Shown: in pieces, positions 20,502-31,936 of the stretch
Layout of the letters: every line of letters begins with the position of its first letter
Numbering within the stretch: position 1 is the stretch's first letter
Program-made: the position numbers and the translations under genes
Notes under the pieces: model-generated
The model's input: the letters and a program-made list of their open reading frames with translations, nothing else
What the model was told of the DNA's origin: nothing
Database searches by the model: none
Assembly (NCBI GenBank): GCA_965214335.1
Contig: CBDCBO010000005.1
Span: 1,116,001 to 1,180,000, forward strand
DNA: 64,000 bases
From: Velthaea sp965214335
Lineage (GTDB): Bacteria; Vulcanimicrobiota; Vulcanimicrobiia; Vulcanimicrobiales; Vulcanimicrobiaceae
Reading direction: 5' to 3'

Positions 20502-22325
20502 TCACCAGTCCGGCTGCGCCACGTAGCTATGCCGGAACTTCGCTTGGACCTTGGGAACCGCCGGATCGATCGTCAAGCCGTAAAGGTTCCCGCCCTGATC
20601 GATCACGTATAGCCATTTGCCGTCGACGACCGGTGGCATCCGGACCAGATTGCCGGTGGTGAGGATCGGGACGCCCCCGTTGAGCAAGGCGCCCGTCGTC
20701 GCATCAAGGGCCCAGAACTGGCTCGTGCCGGCCGCAGTCGGAGTGGCGACGAACACGACGTTTCCGGCAGTTACGGTGGGCGCCGAGCGCGGTTGGCCGT
20801 TGAAGCTGCCGATGCCGTACGAGTCGGCACCGAATGACGTATGCCAGACGATTGACGGCGTACAACCGCTGGGGCCGACGGCGACCATGCCGGGCAGCGC
20901 GATTGACGGCACGGTTCCGGTCGGGACATCGGCGTAAAATAGCCCGGTTAGCGGCGAATACGTGCCGTTGCCGATGTACGAAACGTCGCCGACTTTCTGC
21001 GAAAAGGTAAAATTGGCGATGGGCCCCGCAGCGATACCGGCCGCCGAATAAAAGTTGAGCTGCCCGGCTTTGCCTTGAATGCCGACCATTTGTTGACACC
21101 CGACCGGCGAAAACAGGACCGGCGTGCCGGAAAGATCCAGATCTTTGGCCGAGCCGCTGAACGCGTACGGGATCGCATAGTTTTGACCGACCGCCGACAG
21201 GTCGGGTGGCAGCGCGACAAGATGTTCGGCGTAACCGGCTTGTTCACCGGGCGCCGCCACAAAGGGCGGCTGCGGGCCGTGGACTGTCGTGTTCGTCTGG
21301 GCGTTGCCCGTCCCAACGTAGACGTTGCCTCCGGCATCGACGGCGGCGCCGCCCCAGCCCCAAACGCCGCCGCCACTGTAGGCGCCGCCTTGGTTGTACG
21401 CCGGGTAGAACGTATTGCCCAGCGTCATGGAGGCGGCATTGACCGCCGTCAAGCGGCCGCGCCATGAGGAGAGGTCGCACGTCGATCCGGTGCCCGCATA
21501 GACCGTGCCGGACGCCAGTGTAAGTCCGGTATGGGAGAAGTCGATTTCGCCCGGCAGATTAGCCGGTGTGATATTGACCGATCCCAGCGTGTTGCCGGTA
21601 GCGGGGTCGAGTTTGTAGAGCACGATCGTCTGGGAGGCATTGGGCTGGGCGTTGGTTCCATCGACGACGTAGATGACATTTGCGGCCGGATCGTAGACCG
21701 CTGTCGATTGAATGCCCAGGGTGAGTAAGGGTCCGTTGACGCACTGCATTTGTTCGGTGCCGAATGCGTGGCTCCACACCGGCACACCGGTGAGCGCGTC
21801 GATCGCATGCTCGACGCCGCTACGGCCGCCGACGAAAAGCAGCCCGAGATGCGAGCCGATATTCGTCGCCAGGATCGGCTGCGTTTGCGTCGCGGTATCG
21901 TTGAGCGCGTACTGCCAGCCAAGGTGAATCTGAGCCACGCTGGCACCGGTGAACAGTTGCGAATTCGGGTTGAAGCCGTCGCGCGCGTTATCGTACGCGT
22001 AGGTTGGCCAGACGTTGAACGTCCCAGCGACCGGGGTCGGCGTCGGAATCGGCGTCGGCGTCGGCGCGACGGTCCGTACCGGAGTCGGGGTCGGCGGCTT
22101 GGGCGTCACCGTGGTCGCTGGTGTCGGCGAAGCCGGCTTCACCGGCGACGGCGCGACGCTGGGGCTGGCGTGCGGGCTCGCCCCGATGGTCGGCGTCGCA
22201 ATCGGAGCCGGTGCCGGCAGCGAACTGCCGCCGCCGCCGCCGCCGCACCCCGTCAGGAGCGCGGCCACGCTCAGGCGTAAGGCCCAACCAATAGCAAAAC
22301 GAACGGCGCGTCTTTCGGCATCCAT
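20502..22325 (-). CDS. Lipoprotein with PQQ-like beta-propeller
   Basis: An exported lipoprotein of about 607 residues. The signal peptide ends in the lipobox LLTGC (Cys27), followed by a poly-Gly run and a Pro/Thr/Ser-rich linker to about residue 100. The rest is built of repeated blades such as AIDALTGVPVWSHAFG, LYKLDPATGNTLGSV, FWALDATTGALLNGG and LYVIDQGGNLYGL. The A-x-D/L-D-x-x-T-G-x-x-x-W pattern is that of PQQ-type eight-bladed propellers. Residues binding PQQ cannot be verified, so an enzymatic role is uncertain; it could be a structural or binding propeller on the cell surface. ATG 22325 is preferred to the adjacent TTG. Confidence 0.75.
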   Translation of the reverse strand: MDAERRAVRFAIGWALRLSVAALLTGCGGGGGGSSLPAPAPIATPTIGASPHASPSVAPSPVKPASPTPATTVTPKPPTPTPVRTVAPTPTPIPTPTPVAGTFNVWPTYAYDNARDGFNPNSQLFTGASVAQIHLGWQYALNDTATQTQPILATNIGSHLGLLFVGGRSGVEHAIDALTGVPVWSHAFGTEQMQCVNGPLLTLGIQSTAVYDPAANVIYVVDGTNAQPNASQTIVLYKLDPATGNTLGSVNITPANLPGEIDFSHTGLTLASGTVYAGTGSTCDLSSWRGRLTAVNAASMTLGNTFYPAYNQGGAYSGGGVWGWGGAAVDAGGNVYVGTGNAQTNTTVHGPQPPFVAAPGEQAGYAEHLVALPPDLSAVGQNYAIPYAFSGSAKDLDLSGTPVLFSPVGCQQMVGIQGKAGQLNFYSAAGIAAGPIANFTFSQKVGDVSYIGNGTYSPLTGLFYADVPTGTVPSIALPGMVAVGPSGCTPSIVWHTSFGADSYGIGSFNGQPRSAPTVTAGNVVFVATPTAAGTSQFWALDATTGALLNGGVPILTTGNLVRMPPVVDGKWLYVIDQGGNLYGLTIDPAVPKVQAKFRHSYVAQPDW

Positions 22326-22504
22326 CAAGTGCGATGCTTGCTCCGAGGACCGTACTCACTCCCTTGTCAATTTTCATAGTCAAGCGGGCGGTTCGGTCGC
22401 GTCGCCCAATCGGGTTTCAGGTATACTGCGGAACGCGGCAGCGCCGTTTCGGCCGGACGACGCGCCCGATTGCTAGGATCGGCCGTGTCTAGACGCGCGT
22501 CAAG

Positions 22505-23755
22505 TTACTTCGATGCACTCGCCGCGCAACTGATGCGCAAGCGCTCGACGCTCGCCGCGGCCCAGCCGCCACCGGTCGTCGGATACCGGGTGTAATAGAC
22601 GTAGAACGATGCGCCGACACTATGCGGATCAGCTCCGGTGCCGATCGGCATCGCGTAGGTCGTCGGCTTGTCGGGCAGGTTACGAAAATCGCGTAAGATG
22701 ACCGGCAAGGTCCAGTGAAAGCCGTCGCCGGATTGGGCGAAGAAGATAACAACACCGGCGCCGATGATCATGACGTAGCGTGAGAGCGCGCTGTCGTACA
22801 CGACTTGGAGTTCACCGCTGGCGCCTTCGTTCGGACTCAGGTCGGTTGAAAGACCGCCGAGGCCCGGCTGATTCCATCCGCCGTGGAAGTATTTCGCGAA
22901 CGGCGCGGCGTGGGCGGTGGGCGACGCGAAGGCGGCTGCGTACAACGCGGCGAGCGACACGCGCGCCACCGAAAAACACGTCAGCGAATTTCCCCAATGC
23001 GTCGTACCGTTCGCGATCCAATCGCGAAAGTAAAGGTACAAGAATTGGCCGTCGGGTGACACGGTGAGCGGGGGATCGCCGATGTCGTAGCCGTCGAGGT
23101 CCGGCGCATAGGATTGATTGACGCGGATGATTTCGCCTAAATCCGTCCAGCTCAAACCGTTGTCCGGCGATGCGGCTAAGCCGAGAATCGAGTAGAAGCT
23201 GTGCGTTTTAGGGGTCGGAATCTCCGCGTGGTAGACCATGAGGAAGTTGCCCGCACCGGGCCGGCCCGGCGGCACGCGATATACCGGCCCGCCACCCAGG
23301 TAATCATAAGCGGCGTAGTGCGGATTGACGTGCGGATCGGCATTGGGCTCGATGCTGACGTCGATCGGTGGTGCCGCGGTCGTTCGCATGCGCGACACCC
23401 CCAGCGGATCGTCGAGCGTGCCGGTGGCCCGTACCGCGGATCCATATTTGCCGTTGCCGTAGGCCTGACCGCGATAGATTTGATGCGCGTGCCGGCCGCC
23501 GTCGCTGCCGAAAAAGAGATACGCGTTACCCGAGCGCAGCACGCCGAGCGGCGTATCGGGCCAGGCGAACCCGTTGGCTTTATCGGTAATCGGCGGCTGT
23601 GCGAGCGCGGCCGCCGCCGCCCGCTGCGCCGCTGTCGCTACGACATCGACCGATCCGACCTGCGGCGTGCAGGCCGGTGCTTCCACGCGCCCGGCTGCAA
23701 CGGACGGAGCCTCGAGCGCCACGACGAGAACGATTGCGATCAGCGCTGCCTTCAT
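22505..23755 (-). CDS. Secreted beta-propeller-like protein (DUF4185-like)
   Basis: A 416-residue protein with a clear signal peptide (MKAALIAIVLVVALEAPSVAA). The mature part shows strand-turn units with Asp/Gly-rich turns, for example AYLFFGSDGGRHAHQIY, FLMVYHAEIPT, FYSILGLAASPDNGLSW and FLYLYFRDWIANG. The S-x-D-x-G-x-S-W turn resembles the Asp-box of sialidase-type propellers, and the overall pattern resembles DUF4185 proteins. No catalytic set can be named, so it is best described as a secreted sugar-binding or hydrolase-like propeller of unknown activity. The start is chosen at the signal peptide; the frame continues upstream without meaning. Confidence 0.6.
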   Translation of the reverse strand: MKAALIAIVLVVALEAPSVAAGRVEAPACTPQVGSVDVVATAAQRAAAAALAQPPITDKANGFAWPDTPLGVLRSGNAYLFFGSDGGRHAHQIYRGQAYGNGKYGSAVRATGTLDDPLGVSRMRTTAAPPIDVSIEPNADPHVNPHYAAYDYLGGGPVYRVPPGRPGAGNFLMVYHAEIPTPKTHSFYSILGLAASPDNGLSWTDLGEIIRVNQSYAPDLDGYDIGDPPLTVSPDGQFLYLYFRDWIANGTTHWGNSLTCFSVARVSLAALYAAAFASPTAHAAPFAKYFHGGWNQPGLGGLSTDLSPNEGASGELQVVYDSALSRYVMIIGAGVVIFFAQSGDGFHWTLPVILRDFRNLPDKPTTYAMPIGTGADPHSVGASFYVYYTRYPTTGGGWAAASVERLRISCAASASK

Positions 23756-23944
23756 GGTACGTCCCGCTTTCGCGCGGCCCGGGTAAATAGCGCACGGCTC
23801 ATTTGTCGTGCGTGCTCGGATGATAAACGGCTGCGGAGTATGTGAGCTGTCGCGCGCGGCGCGGATCCACCCGCCCGTTGGCACGTAGCCTAAGCCGTTT
23901 CTAACGAGCGGTCGCGGCAGACGCGGCACTCTGCGCCGCTGGCT

Positions 23945-24439
23945 TTAGCGTACCGTTCGTGTCATCGGCGCTGCGCCGGCGTGCGCGAAGATGCGCAGTT
24001 CGTGCGGTTCGACGATATGCGCGGCGCGCTCGAAGTGCTTTCCCGCGGCCGGTTTCCAGGGCGTCGTTCCAGCGACGAACCATGAGTCGTGCGGCAGTGA
24101 AAGTTCGGCCCCGGCTGACGTCGATTCGATAATGAGTGTCAGGGGCCGCAGTGTGCGAGCGGTCCTCAATCCGGCGGCAAGGTGCGTGCGAAAATTGTCC
24201 ACACCGGCGTCGAGCAAAAGTGCGACATCGGCTCCGGCCAAAAGGTAGCGATCCGTATCGTGATTGCTTGCGCCGGCCGGCTGCGCGTACATCGATAACT
24301 CGCACTGGTGTCGGTGCGCCTGCGTACTGATTTTGAGACCGGCGACGCTTCCGCGCAACGCGGCGCGACGAATGAGATGACATGCCAGAGTGGTCTTGCC
24401 GACTTTCGAACCGCTGCCACCGATGACGATAACGTTCAT
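23945..24439 (-). CDS. MobB-like P-loop protein at end of cox operon
   Basis: A 164-residue P-loop NTPase. It begins MNVIVIGGSGSKVGKTTLAC, with a Walker A motif G-S-G-S-K-V-G-K-T-T like MobB and related SIMIBI proteins, and has a later LIIESTSAG strand reminiscent of the Walker B region. MobB assists attachment of nucleotides to molybdopterin. As the last gene of a Mo-Cu CO dehydrogenase operon, it plausibly helps make the molybdopterin-cytosine-dinucleotide cofactor or load it, but this is inferred from context. ATG 24439 is preferred; ATG 24463 is also in frame. The gap to coxE is 45 bp. Confidence 0.6.
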   Translation of the reverse strand: MNVIVIGGSGSKVGKTTLACHLIRRAALRGSVAGLKISTQAHRHQCELSMYAQPAGASNHDTDRYLLAGADVALLLDAGVDNFRTHLAAGLRTARTLRPLTLIIESTSAGAELSLPHDSWFVAGTTPWKPAAGKHFERAAHIVEPHELRIFAHAGAAPMTRTVR

Positions 24440-24484
24440 CGGACCGCTGTCGGCCGACCACATTGCAATCGTTGACCGATCGGG

Positions 24485-25729
24485 CTAATCACGTGTGCCT
24501 CCGGCTCGCACGAAGCGGTGCAGGGCGTGGCGCTGCAACGTCCGGGCCAGTCGTTCGAACGCCGGCGCGTCGTTCGCCGCGGTGAGCAGGGTGAGATACG
24601 GCAGGGCGGCGCGCATACCGCGCGCCGTCGGCGCATACCCGGCAACCGCCGCGTGCGGGTTCAACCAGATAATTCCCGCGCTGCGCCGCCGGATGTCGCG
24701 CAACGCGCGAGTCAGCTGGGCTGGATCGCCGGCATCGAGCCCGTCGCTATAAATCAAACAGAGCGTGTCGGGCCGCAGCAGGCGCGCACCGGATCGCGTG
24801 ACAAACGCTGCCAGGGCAGCGCCGATCTTCGTGCCGCCACCCCACGCTTGGCCCAGGTTAGCAAGGCGTTCCGCGGCGTCGCCCGGACTGCGCAAAGCGC
24901 GCGTAACGTCACGTACTTCGGTGCTGAAGAGAAAAATGGCAGTGCGCAGCGATTGCTGACATAAGGCATGCGCGAAAGCGAGTACGGGCGCCGTGCGATC
25001 CGACATCGAGCGACTGCCGTCGACGAGCAGGACGAAGCGCGGCTGATGTAGCGGATGCCCGAGTTTGTGGAGCGCGAGCGCGTCGCCGCCGGTCTGCAAG
25101 CCGGCACGCAGCGTGCGACGGATGTCGATGCGGCCGCCGTTCTTCATCGCCTTCCAGCGCCGCGAGCGACCGAGTCGAACGCTCGCGATGAAGCGTTGTG
25201 CTGCAAGGCGCATCTCCGAAGTGCCGTTGACGTCGATCTCGTCCGCCGCAACCGGTGCGGCGGCCGGACTGGAATGGGCACGCAAGAACTGCGCGACCGC
25301 CGGCTCGGACGTATCGCTCGCGGGTTCCGGTGCCGGTGCCGTCGCCGAATCGCCCGACTCGGCCGCCGGCTCGGTTAGCCGCGGCGTGGTGGGCACCGGT
25401 TCGCCGCCGCGAACCGCTGCCGCGTCACGGCCGGGCCGCGTGCGGCGCGAAGCACTATTGGTTTGTGCGCTGCCCCGGCGCGGCTGCAAAAAGAACTGGT
25501 CGAATGCCCGATCGAACGCCACCCATTGTGCGTAGCTGGCACAGCAGATCAGGCGCAGCGCGGTTCGAACGCGCGCCGCATCGCTAATGCCGATGACTGC
25601 CAGTGCCGCCAAAGCATCGTGGGCTTGCGCTTGACCGACGGTAAAGCCGTATTCATCGCGCAGCACGGTACAAAAGGCCGCGACGTTCGCCGTTAACGTT
25701 TCGATTCGCGCGCCTGACGTGGGGTTCAG
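24485..25729 (-). CDS. coxE: CoxE-like von Willebrand factor A protein
   Basis: The partner of the MoxR ATPase CoxD in maturing the CO dehydrogenase active site. The N-terminal part (ETLTANVAAFCTVLRDEYG and following helices) is a helical domain found in CoxE. After a low-complexity Pro/Ala/Glu-rich linker, the VWA domain begins near residue 210 with the MIDAS motif VLLVDGSRSMSD; TKIG and DGLDAG supply later metal-site loops. The conventional GTG start at 25666 would remove the first conserved helix. The frame is open upstream to a CTG at 25729 whose TGA overlap with the coxD stop suggests coupled initiation there; no ATG, GTG or TTG exists in between. The exact start is therefore uncertain. 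Confidence 0.8.
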   Translation of the reverse strand: MNPTSGARIETLTANVAAFCTVLRDEYGFTVGQAQAHDALAALAVIGISDAARVRTALRLICCASYAQWVAFDRAFDQFFLQPRRGSAQTNSASRRTRPGRDAAAVRGGEPVPTTPRLTEPAAESGDSATAPAPEPASDTSEPAVAQFLRAHSSPAAAPVAADEIDVNGTSEMRLAAQRFIASVRLGRSRRWKAMKNGGRIDIRRTLRAGLQTGGDALALHKLGHPLHQPRFVLLVDGSRSMSDRTAPVLAFAHALCQQSLRTAIFLFSTEVRDVTRALRSPGDAAERLANLGQAWGGGTKIGAALAAFVTRSGARLLRPDTLCLIYSDGLDAGDPAQLTRALRDIRRRSAGIIWLNPHAAVAGYAPTARGMRAALPYLTLLTAANDAPAFERLARTLQRHALHRFVRAGGTRD

Positions 25730-26670
25730 CCGCGGCGCGCTTGTACGGTACCGATGCCGTAATCGGGTTCGACCGGCAAGGTGGCGGGTGTTGCTGCTTC
25801 ACCGCCGGTGAGCAGTGCGGCGTAGCGCGGCGCTTGGGTGCGCAGGAGCGCCCAGTCTTCCTGAACTTTTAAGATACAGCCGCGCGTTTTTTCTAGCGTC
25901 GCTTCGTCGAGTGCGTTGTGATGCAGCCGAGTCAAGGCGAGCGCCCAATCGAGACTTTCGGCCACGCCCGGTACTTTGTGAAACGGCTGGTCGCGCAGAA
26001 ACTCCATGAACGCCGCGATCTGTTGCGCTAAACGCACGTCGATATCAGGTAGCCGCGCACGGAGAATTGCGATTTCCTCGGCGCGTGACGGATAGTCGAG
26101 CCACAGATATAGACAGCGGCGGCGCAGCGCATCGGAAAGTTCGCGCGAGCGATTCGACGTAAGAATAACCGCCGGCCGCGTGCGAGCGACGATCGTCCCG
26201 AGTTCAGGAATCGTTACTTGATACTCACCGAGCAGTTCGAGCAAAAAGGCTTCGAACGCTTCATCGGCCCGATCGACCTCGTCGATGAGCAGCACGGGCG
26301 CGACGTCCTGCATGATTGCTTCGAGCAGCGGACGGCGCAACAGGAACGCTTGGCTAAAAATCTGTGCTTCGCGCGCCTGAACCGTTGAACCGTCGTGTTC
26401 GGTGAGCCGAATGTGCAACAACTGCTTGGAGTAATTCCACTCGTAGAGCGAAGTCGTCGCGTCAAGCCCCTCGTAACACTGGAGCCGGACAAGTCGCGTA
26501 CCGAGTACCTCGCTGAGCACCTTGGCGCTCTCGGTCTTGCCGACGCCCGGCGGACCTTCAATGAGCAGCGGCTTTTCGAGCACCGTTGCGAGTTCCAAGG
26601 CTGTCGCGAGCGCATCGCCGGCGATGAAGCCGCGCTCGGCGAAACGCTCGCGAATGCGCTCGGCGATCAT
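25726..26670 (-). CDS. coxD: CoxD, MoxR-family AAA+ ATPase
   Basis: A 314-residue AAA+ ATPase of the MoxR group. Walker A is GPPGVGKTE (residues 39-47), Walker B is VLLIDEVDRADE, and a sensor-1-like stretch reads VILTSNRSRELSDALRRRC. In Oligotropha CoxD works with CoxE to insert sulfur and copper into the Mo centre of CO dehydrogenase. The ATG at 26670 overlaps the stop of the XdhC-like gene (ATGA), showing coupled translation; the longer open frame upstream lies inside that gene. Its own stop overlaps the likely coxE start. Confidence 0.88.
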   Translation of the reverse strand: MIAERIRERFAERGFIAGDALATALELATVLEKPLLIEGPPGVGKTESAKVLSEVLGTRLVRLQCYEGLDATTSLYEWNYSKQLLHIRLTEHDGSTVQAREAQIFSQAFLLRRPLLEAIMQDVAPVLLIDEVDRADEAFEAFLLELLGEYQVTIPELGTIVARTRPAVILTSNRSRELSDALRRRCLYLWLDYPSRAEEIAILRARLPDIDVRLAQQIAAFMEFLRDQPFHKVPGVAESLDWALALTRLHHNALDEATLEKTRGCILKVQEDWALLRTQAPRYAALLTGGEAATPATLPVEPDYGIGTVQARRG

Positions 26671-27689
26671 GGTAATTGAGGTTCGAACACGTACCGTTCG
26701 GGTTCGGCGGCGAATGCGGTGCGGCAGCCCGCGCAACAGAAGACGTAGATTTGGCCGGCGTGCTCGAAGCGGTGCGCTGACAACGCCGGCTCGACGTCCA
26801 TCCCGCAAACGGGATCGAGCGCGGCGGCCGCGGCGGGCGCCGCCTTGTTGCCGGCGACGGGCGCAGTCGTAGGTTGCGCGGCAATAACCTGGGCGAGGAT
26901 CGAAATTGCGACTTCGCCCGGGCTGCGTGCCGCGATATCGAGGCCAACGGGGTTGTTGATGGTCGCTAAACGCCGGCTCGAAACGCCTTGCTGCGCCAGA
27001 ACGCGATAAACCGTTTCGGCCCGCCGCCGGCTGGCCAATAATCCGATGAATCCAATGTCGCGCGCCATGAGAATCTCTAAAACTCGCTCGTCGTAGTGTC
27101 CCTGCGAGGCGACCACTGCCACGACCTCATGCCGCGCAGACTCGTCGAGTTCATCGAGAAATGCGCCGAGCGTGGCGATCTCGACGCGGCGCGCACGGTC
27201 CTGCGGCGCACGCATATCGCGCATTTCCTCTGCCGTTACGACCCGGACGACAGCATAGTCGAGTGCAGCCGCGACGCGCGCCAGCGCATCGGCGACCGGT
27301 GTGAAGCCGGCCACGACCAGACACCGCTGCGGTACGTGCGGCTCGATATACACGTCCACCGCGCCCTCGGATGCGCAACTCATCGGTACGACGACCCGTT
27401 CGATCCGAGCACCCGGGTCAGCATCCGCCGGTGTGCGGGCGTTGCGGTCGTCGAGCGGACGGATCTGCAAGAGCACCGGCGCGCGCATGCGCAGCGCGCT
27501 CAACGCATGACGACGCACGATATCGCGCGAGCATGACCCGCCGACGAACCCTTCCATGTGTCCGTCCTCAAACACGAGCGCGCGGTCGCCTAAATGCGAA
27601 CTTACCGGCGATTGACGCGCCACCACCGTCGCGACGACGAAGCGTGCGTTTTCACGTTCGAGTTCGGCTAACCGATCGTAGAAACCCAT
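26667..27689 (-). CDS. XdhC/CoxI family protein with C-terminal YHS domain
   Basis: A 340-residue protein with two parts. The first is an XdhC/CoxI (CoxF-type) fold. Its N-terminal section contains FVVATVVARQSPVSSHLGDR and GFVGGSCSRDIVRRHAL, the conserved G-x-x-x-G-G-x-C segment of the family. A Rossmann section contains VVAVVASQGHYDERVLEILM and IGFIGLLASRRRAE. This family sulfurates or protects the molybdenum cofactor before insertion into xanthine-dehydrogenase-type enzymes. The second part, from about residue 290, is a YHS domain (DPVCGMDVEP...FCCAGC), which may bind copper or another metal. CO dehydrogenase needs copper, so a metal-supply role is attractive but unproven. The next start codon overlaps its stop. 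Confidence 0.82.
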   Translation of the reverse strand: MGFYDRLAELERENARFVVATVVARQSPVSSHLGDRALVFEDGHMEGFVGGSCSRDIVRRHALSALRMRAPVLLQIRPLDDRNARTPADADPGARIERVVVPMSCASEGAVDVYIEPHVPQRCLVVAGFTPVADALARVAAALDYAVVRVVTAEEMRDMRAPQDRARRVEIATLGAFLDELDESARHEVVAVVASQGHYDERVLEILMARDIGFIGLLASRRRAETVYRVLAQQGVSSRRLATINNPVGLDIAARSPGEVAISILAQVIAAQPTTAPVAGNKAAPAAAAALDPVCGMDVEPALSAHRFEHAGQIYVFCCAGCRTAFAAEPERYVFEPQLP

Positions 27690-27690
27690 G

Positions 27691-28155
27691 CTAGGCGGGC
27701 GCGTGCGACCCGTGCGCCAAGCGCGCTTTCACGTTTGCGAACGTCGTGCTGATGACGCGTTCGGCCTGCGCGTCGATGACGCGGCCGCCGACGGTCGCAA
27801 CCGGACCGCGCATCGAAGCCGCTCCCTGCCAATCGAGGGTCGTGGTTGCGTTACCATTATCGCTGACCTCGGCGTCGGCCAGCAGATCGACGACGCTGCC
27901 CAACCCGCCGCCGCTAATTTTCATCTTGAGGTGCGATTCGCCGGCCTGCGGAGCGAGCGTAATTTTAAATTTAAATTTTCCGCGCACCGGACCTAATGCG
28001 ACTGCCACCACGGCGTCGAAGGCGTGCGCATCGTGAATCTTGACCTCGAGCAGATCCGGTAGACATTGCGCGATTTGCGCCGGATCGTTGATGAAAGCCC
28101 ACGTCGCGGCCTTGTCCGCTGCGACGAGTTCCTGACCTTTCCACTGCAGGTTCAT
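27691..28155 (-). CDS. coxG: CoxG, SRPBCC-domain protein
   Basis: A 154-residue CoxG/SRPBCC family protein. The sequence starts MNLQWKGQELVAADKAATWA and has the conserved FINDPAQIAQCLPDLL segment (x-x-D-P-x-x-x-x-x-C-x-P), G-P-V-R-G-K-F-K and a final helix with VIDAQAERVISTTFANVKARL. In Oligotropha CoxG helps anchor CO dehydrogenase at the cytoplasmic membrane. It starts on the base after the coxL stop codon and ends one base before the next gene, so it is part of one transcript. Confidence 0.88.
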   Translation of the reverse strand: MNLQWKGQELVAADKAATWAFINDPAQIAQCLPDLLEVKIHDAHAFDAVVAVALGPVRGKFKFKITLAPQAGESHLKMKISGGGLGSVVDLLADAEVSDNGNATTTLDWQGAASMRGPVATVGGRVIDAQAERVISTTFANVKARLAHGSHAPA

Positions 28156-30546
<2,391 letters not shown>

Positions 30547-30557
30547 GCTGCGTGCTC

Positions 30558-31040
30558 CTAGGCTTCGACGGGCTGCGGCGCGAGTTCGGCGGCAGCTTGC
30601 TGCACCGAGGCGATGATGTTTTGATAGCCGGTGCACCGGCACAGATTGCCGGCCAATGCTTCGCGAATCTCCGGTTCGCTGGGATGTGGATTGTGCTGCA
30701 GCAGCACCAGCGACGTCATGAGCATCCCGGGCGTACAATAACCACATTGCAAGCCGTGACAATCCCAGAACGCCTGCTGCAACGGATGCAGCGTTGCGCC
30801 GTCGGCCAGGCCTTCCACCGTGGTGACGGCGTGCCCGTCGGCTTGGACGGCGAACATCGTACACGACTTCACCGCCCGGTCGCCATCGATGACGACGACG
30901 CAGACGCCGCAACTCGAAGAGTCGCAGCCGACGTGGGTTCCCGTTAACCCGCACGCCTCGCGCAAAAAGTAGGCCAGCAGCGTGCGCGGTTCAACGTCGC
31001 GGACGAATTCGACTCCGTTGACGGTAACGCGGACGATCAC
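30558..31040 (-). CDS. coxS: CO dehydrogenase small subunit, two [2Fe-2S] clusters
   Basis: The 160-residue iron-sulfur subunit passing electrons from the Mo-Cu site to FAD. The plant-ferredoxin-type N-terminal cluster is bound by Cys39, 44, 47 and 60 (GCDSSSCGVC...SC). The second, helical cluster is bound by Cys99, 102, 134 and 136 (QCGYCTPGM...LCRCTGYQ). The GTG start at 31040 overlaps the coxM stop codon as GTGA; the gap to coxL is 11 bp. Length and all eight cysteines are as expected for the xanthine dehydrogenase family small subunit. Confidence 0.95.
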   Translation of the reverse strand: MIVRVTVNGVEFVRDVEPRTLLAYFLREACGLTGTHVGCDSSSCGVCVVVIDGDRAVKSCTMFAVQADGHAVTTVEGLADGATLHPLQQAFWDCHGLQCGYCTPGMLMTSLVLLQHNPHPSEPEIREALAGNLCRCTGYQNIIASVQQAAAELAPQPVEA

Positions 31041-31915
31041 GAGCGATCTCCTTGCAGGCGTTCGAGCGTCGCCGACAGTGCGCGCCCGACCAGCACGGCG
31101 GCCATTTCGCGCTTGAACTCGACGTCGCCGCGGGTGTCGGCAACCGGGTCGGAGAGGGTCCGCGCCTCAGCTGCCGCGGCCCGCAGAACGTCGGGTGATG
31201 GCCGCGCGCCGATCAAGATTCGCTCCGCTTCACGCACCCGCAACGCCTTGGGTCCGGCGGCGCCGATGGCGACGCCGGCCGACTCGATCGTGCCGTCGGC
31301 GCTGAGCGTCAATTGCACCGCGGCCGCCGCCGTCGCGAAATCGCCGACCTTGCGCTCGATCTTCTGATACGAGCCCGACGTTCGCGCGCCGGGCTTGGGA
31401 AAACGAACCTCGAGCGCCATCTCGCCTTCGGCGACCGCGGTTGTAAATGAGTCGACCAGAAAGTCGTCGATCGGAACGACGCGCTTGCCGGTCTTGCCGC
31501 GCACCACCACGCTGGCCCGGCCGGCCAGCGCGACGACGCCCCAGTCGCCGGCCGGATCGTTGTGGCACAAACTGCCGACGACCGTTCCGCTCTGGCGCAC
31601 GATCGGGTCGGCGACAACGACTGCCGCATCGGCCATGAGCTGAAAATGGCGGCGTACGAGCGGCGACGTTTCGACCGCGAAATCGCGGGCGCCGGCACCG
31701 ATGCAAAGCTCGCCGTTGTCTTCGTGAATATATGCCAATTCGCGAATTGGATTGATGTCGACGAGCAGCGTCGGCCGCGCCAGCCGAAAGCGCATCGCCG
31801 GAATTAGGCTCTGACCGCCGGCCAACAGACGCGCATCGGCGCCGTGTTCGAGCAGGGCCGCGAGCGCTTCATCGACGGAATGCGCGGAAAGGTAATCAAA
31901 GGAGGCGGGAAACAC
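31037..31915 (-). CDS. coxM: CO dehydrogenase medium (FAD) subunit
   Basis: The 292-residue flavoprotein subunit that takes electrons from CoxS and hands them to the quinone pool. The first FAD-binding motif is LLAGGQSLIPAM, the second TVVGSLCHNDPAGDW, both hallmarks of CoxM. The open frame reaches 32029, but the family begins with F-P-A-x-F-D-Y, so the GTG at 31915 is chosen, with a GGAGG site just upstream. It is the first gene of the cox operon and is separated from the divergent GntR regulator by 82 bp. Confidence 0.93.
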   Translation of the reverse strand: MFPASFDYLSAHSVDEALAALLEHGADARLLAGGQSLIPAMRFRLARPTLLVDINPIRELAYIHEDNGELCIGAGARDFAVETSPLVRRHFQLMADAAVVVADPIVRQSGTVVGSLCHNDPAGDWGVVALAGRASVVVRGKTGKRVVPIDDFLVDSFTTAVAEGEMALEVRFPKPGARTSGSYQKIERKVGDFATAAAAVQLTLSADGTIESAGVAIGAAGPKALRVREAERILIGARPSPDVLRAAAAEARTLSDPVADTRGDVEFKREMAAVLVGRALSATLERLQGDRS

Positions 31916-31928
31916 TGACCCTCCAACT

Positions 31929-31936
31929 GTGTACAC
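31929..31936. promoter_or_regulatory. Candidate GntR operator between coxM and gntR
   Basis: A perfect palindrome GTGTACAC in the 82-bp divergent intergenic region, 13 bp before the coxM start. FCD-type GntR regulators usually bind short palindromes with a T-x-G-T/A-C-x-A core close to their own gene. Only a single 8-bp element is seen, so this is suggestive. Confidence 0.3.

Noticed and set aside
22326..22504. Promoter-like TATACT at about 22421 on the plus strand
   Set aside because: No plus-strand gene follows and no -35 at suitable distance is visible.
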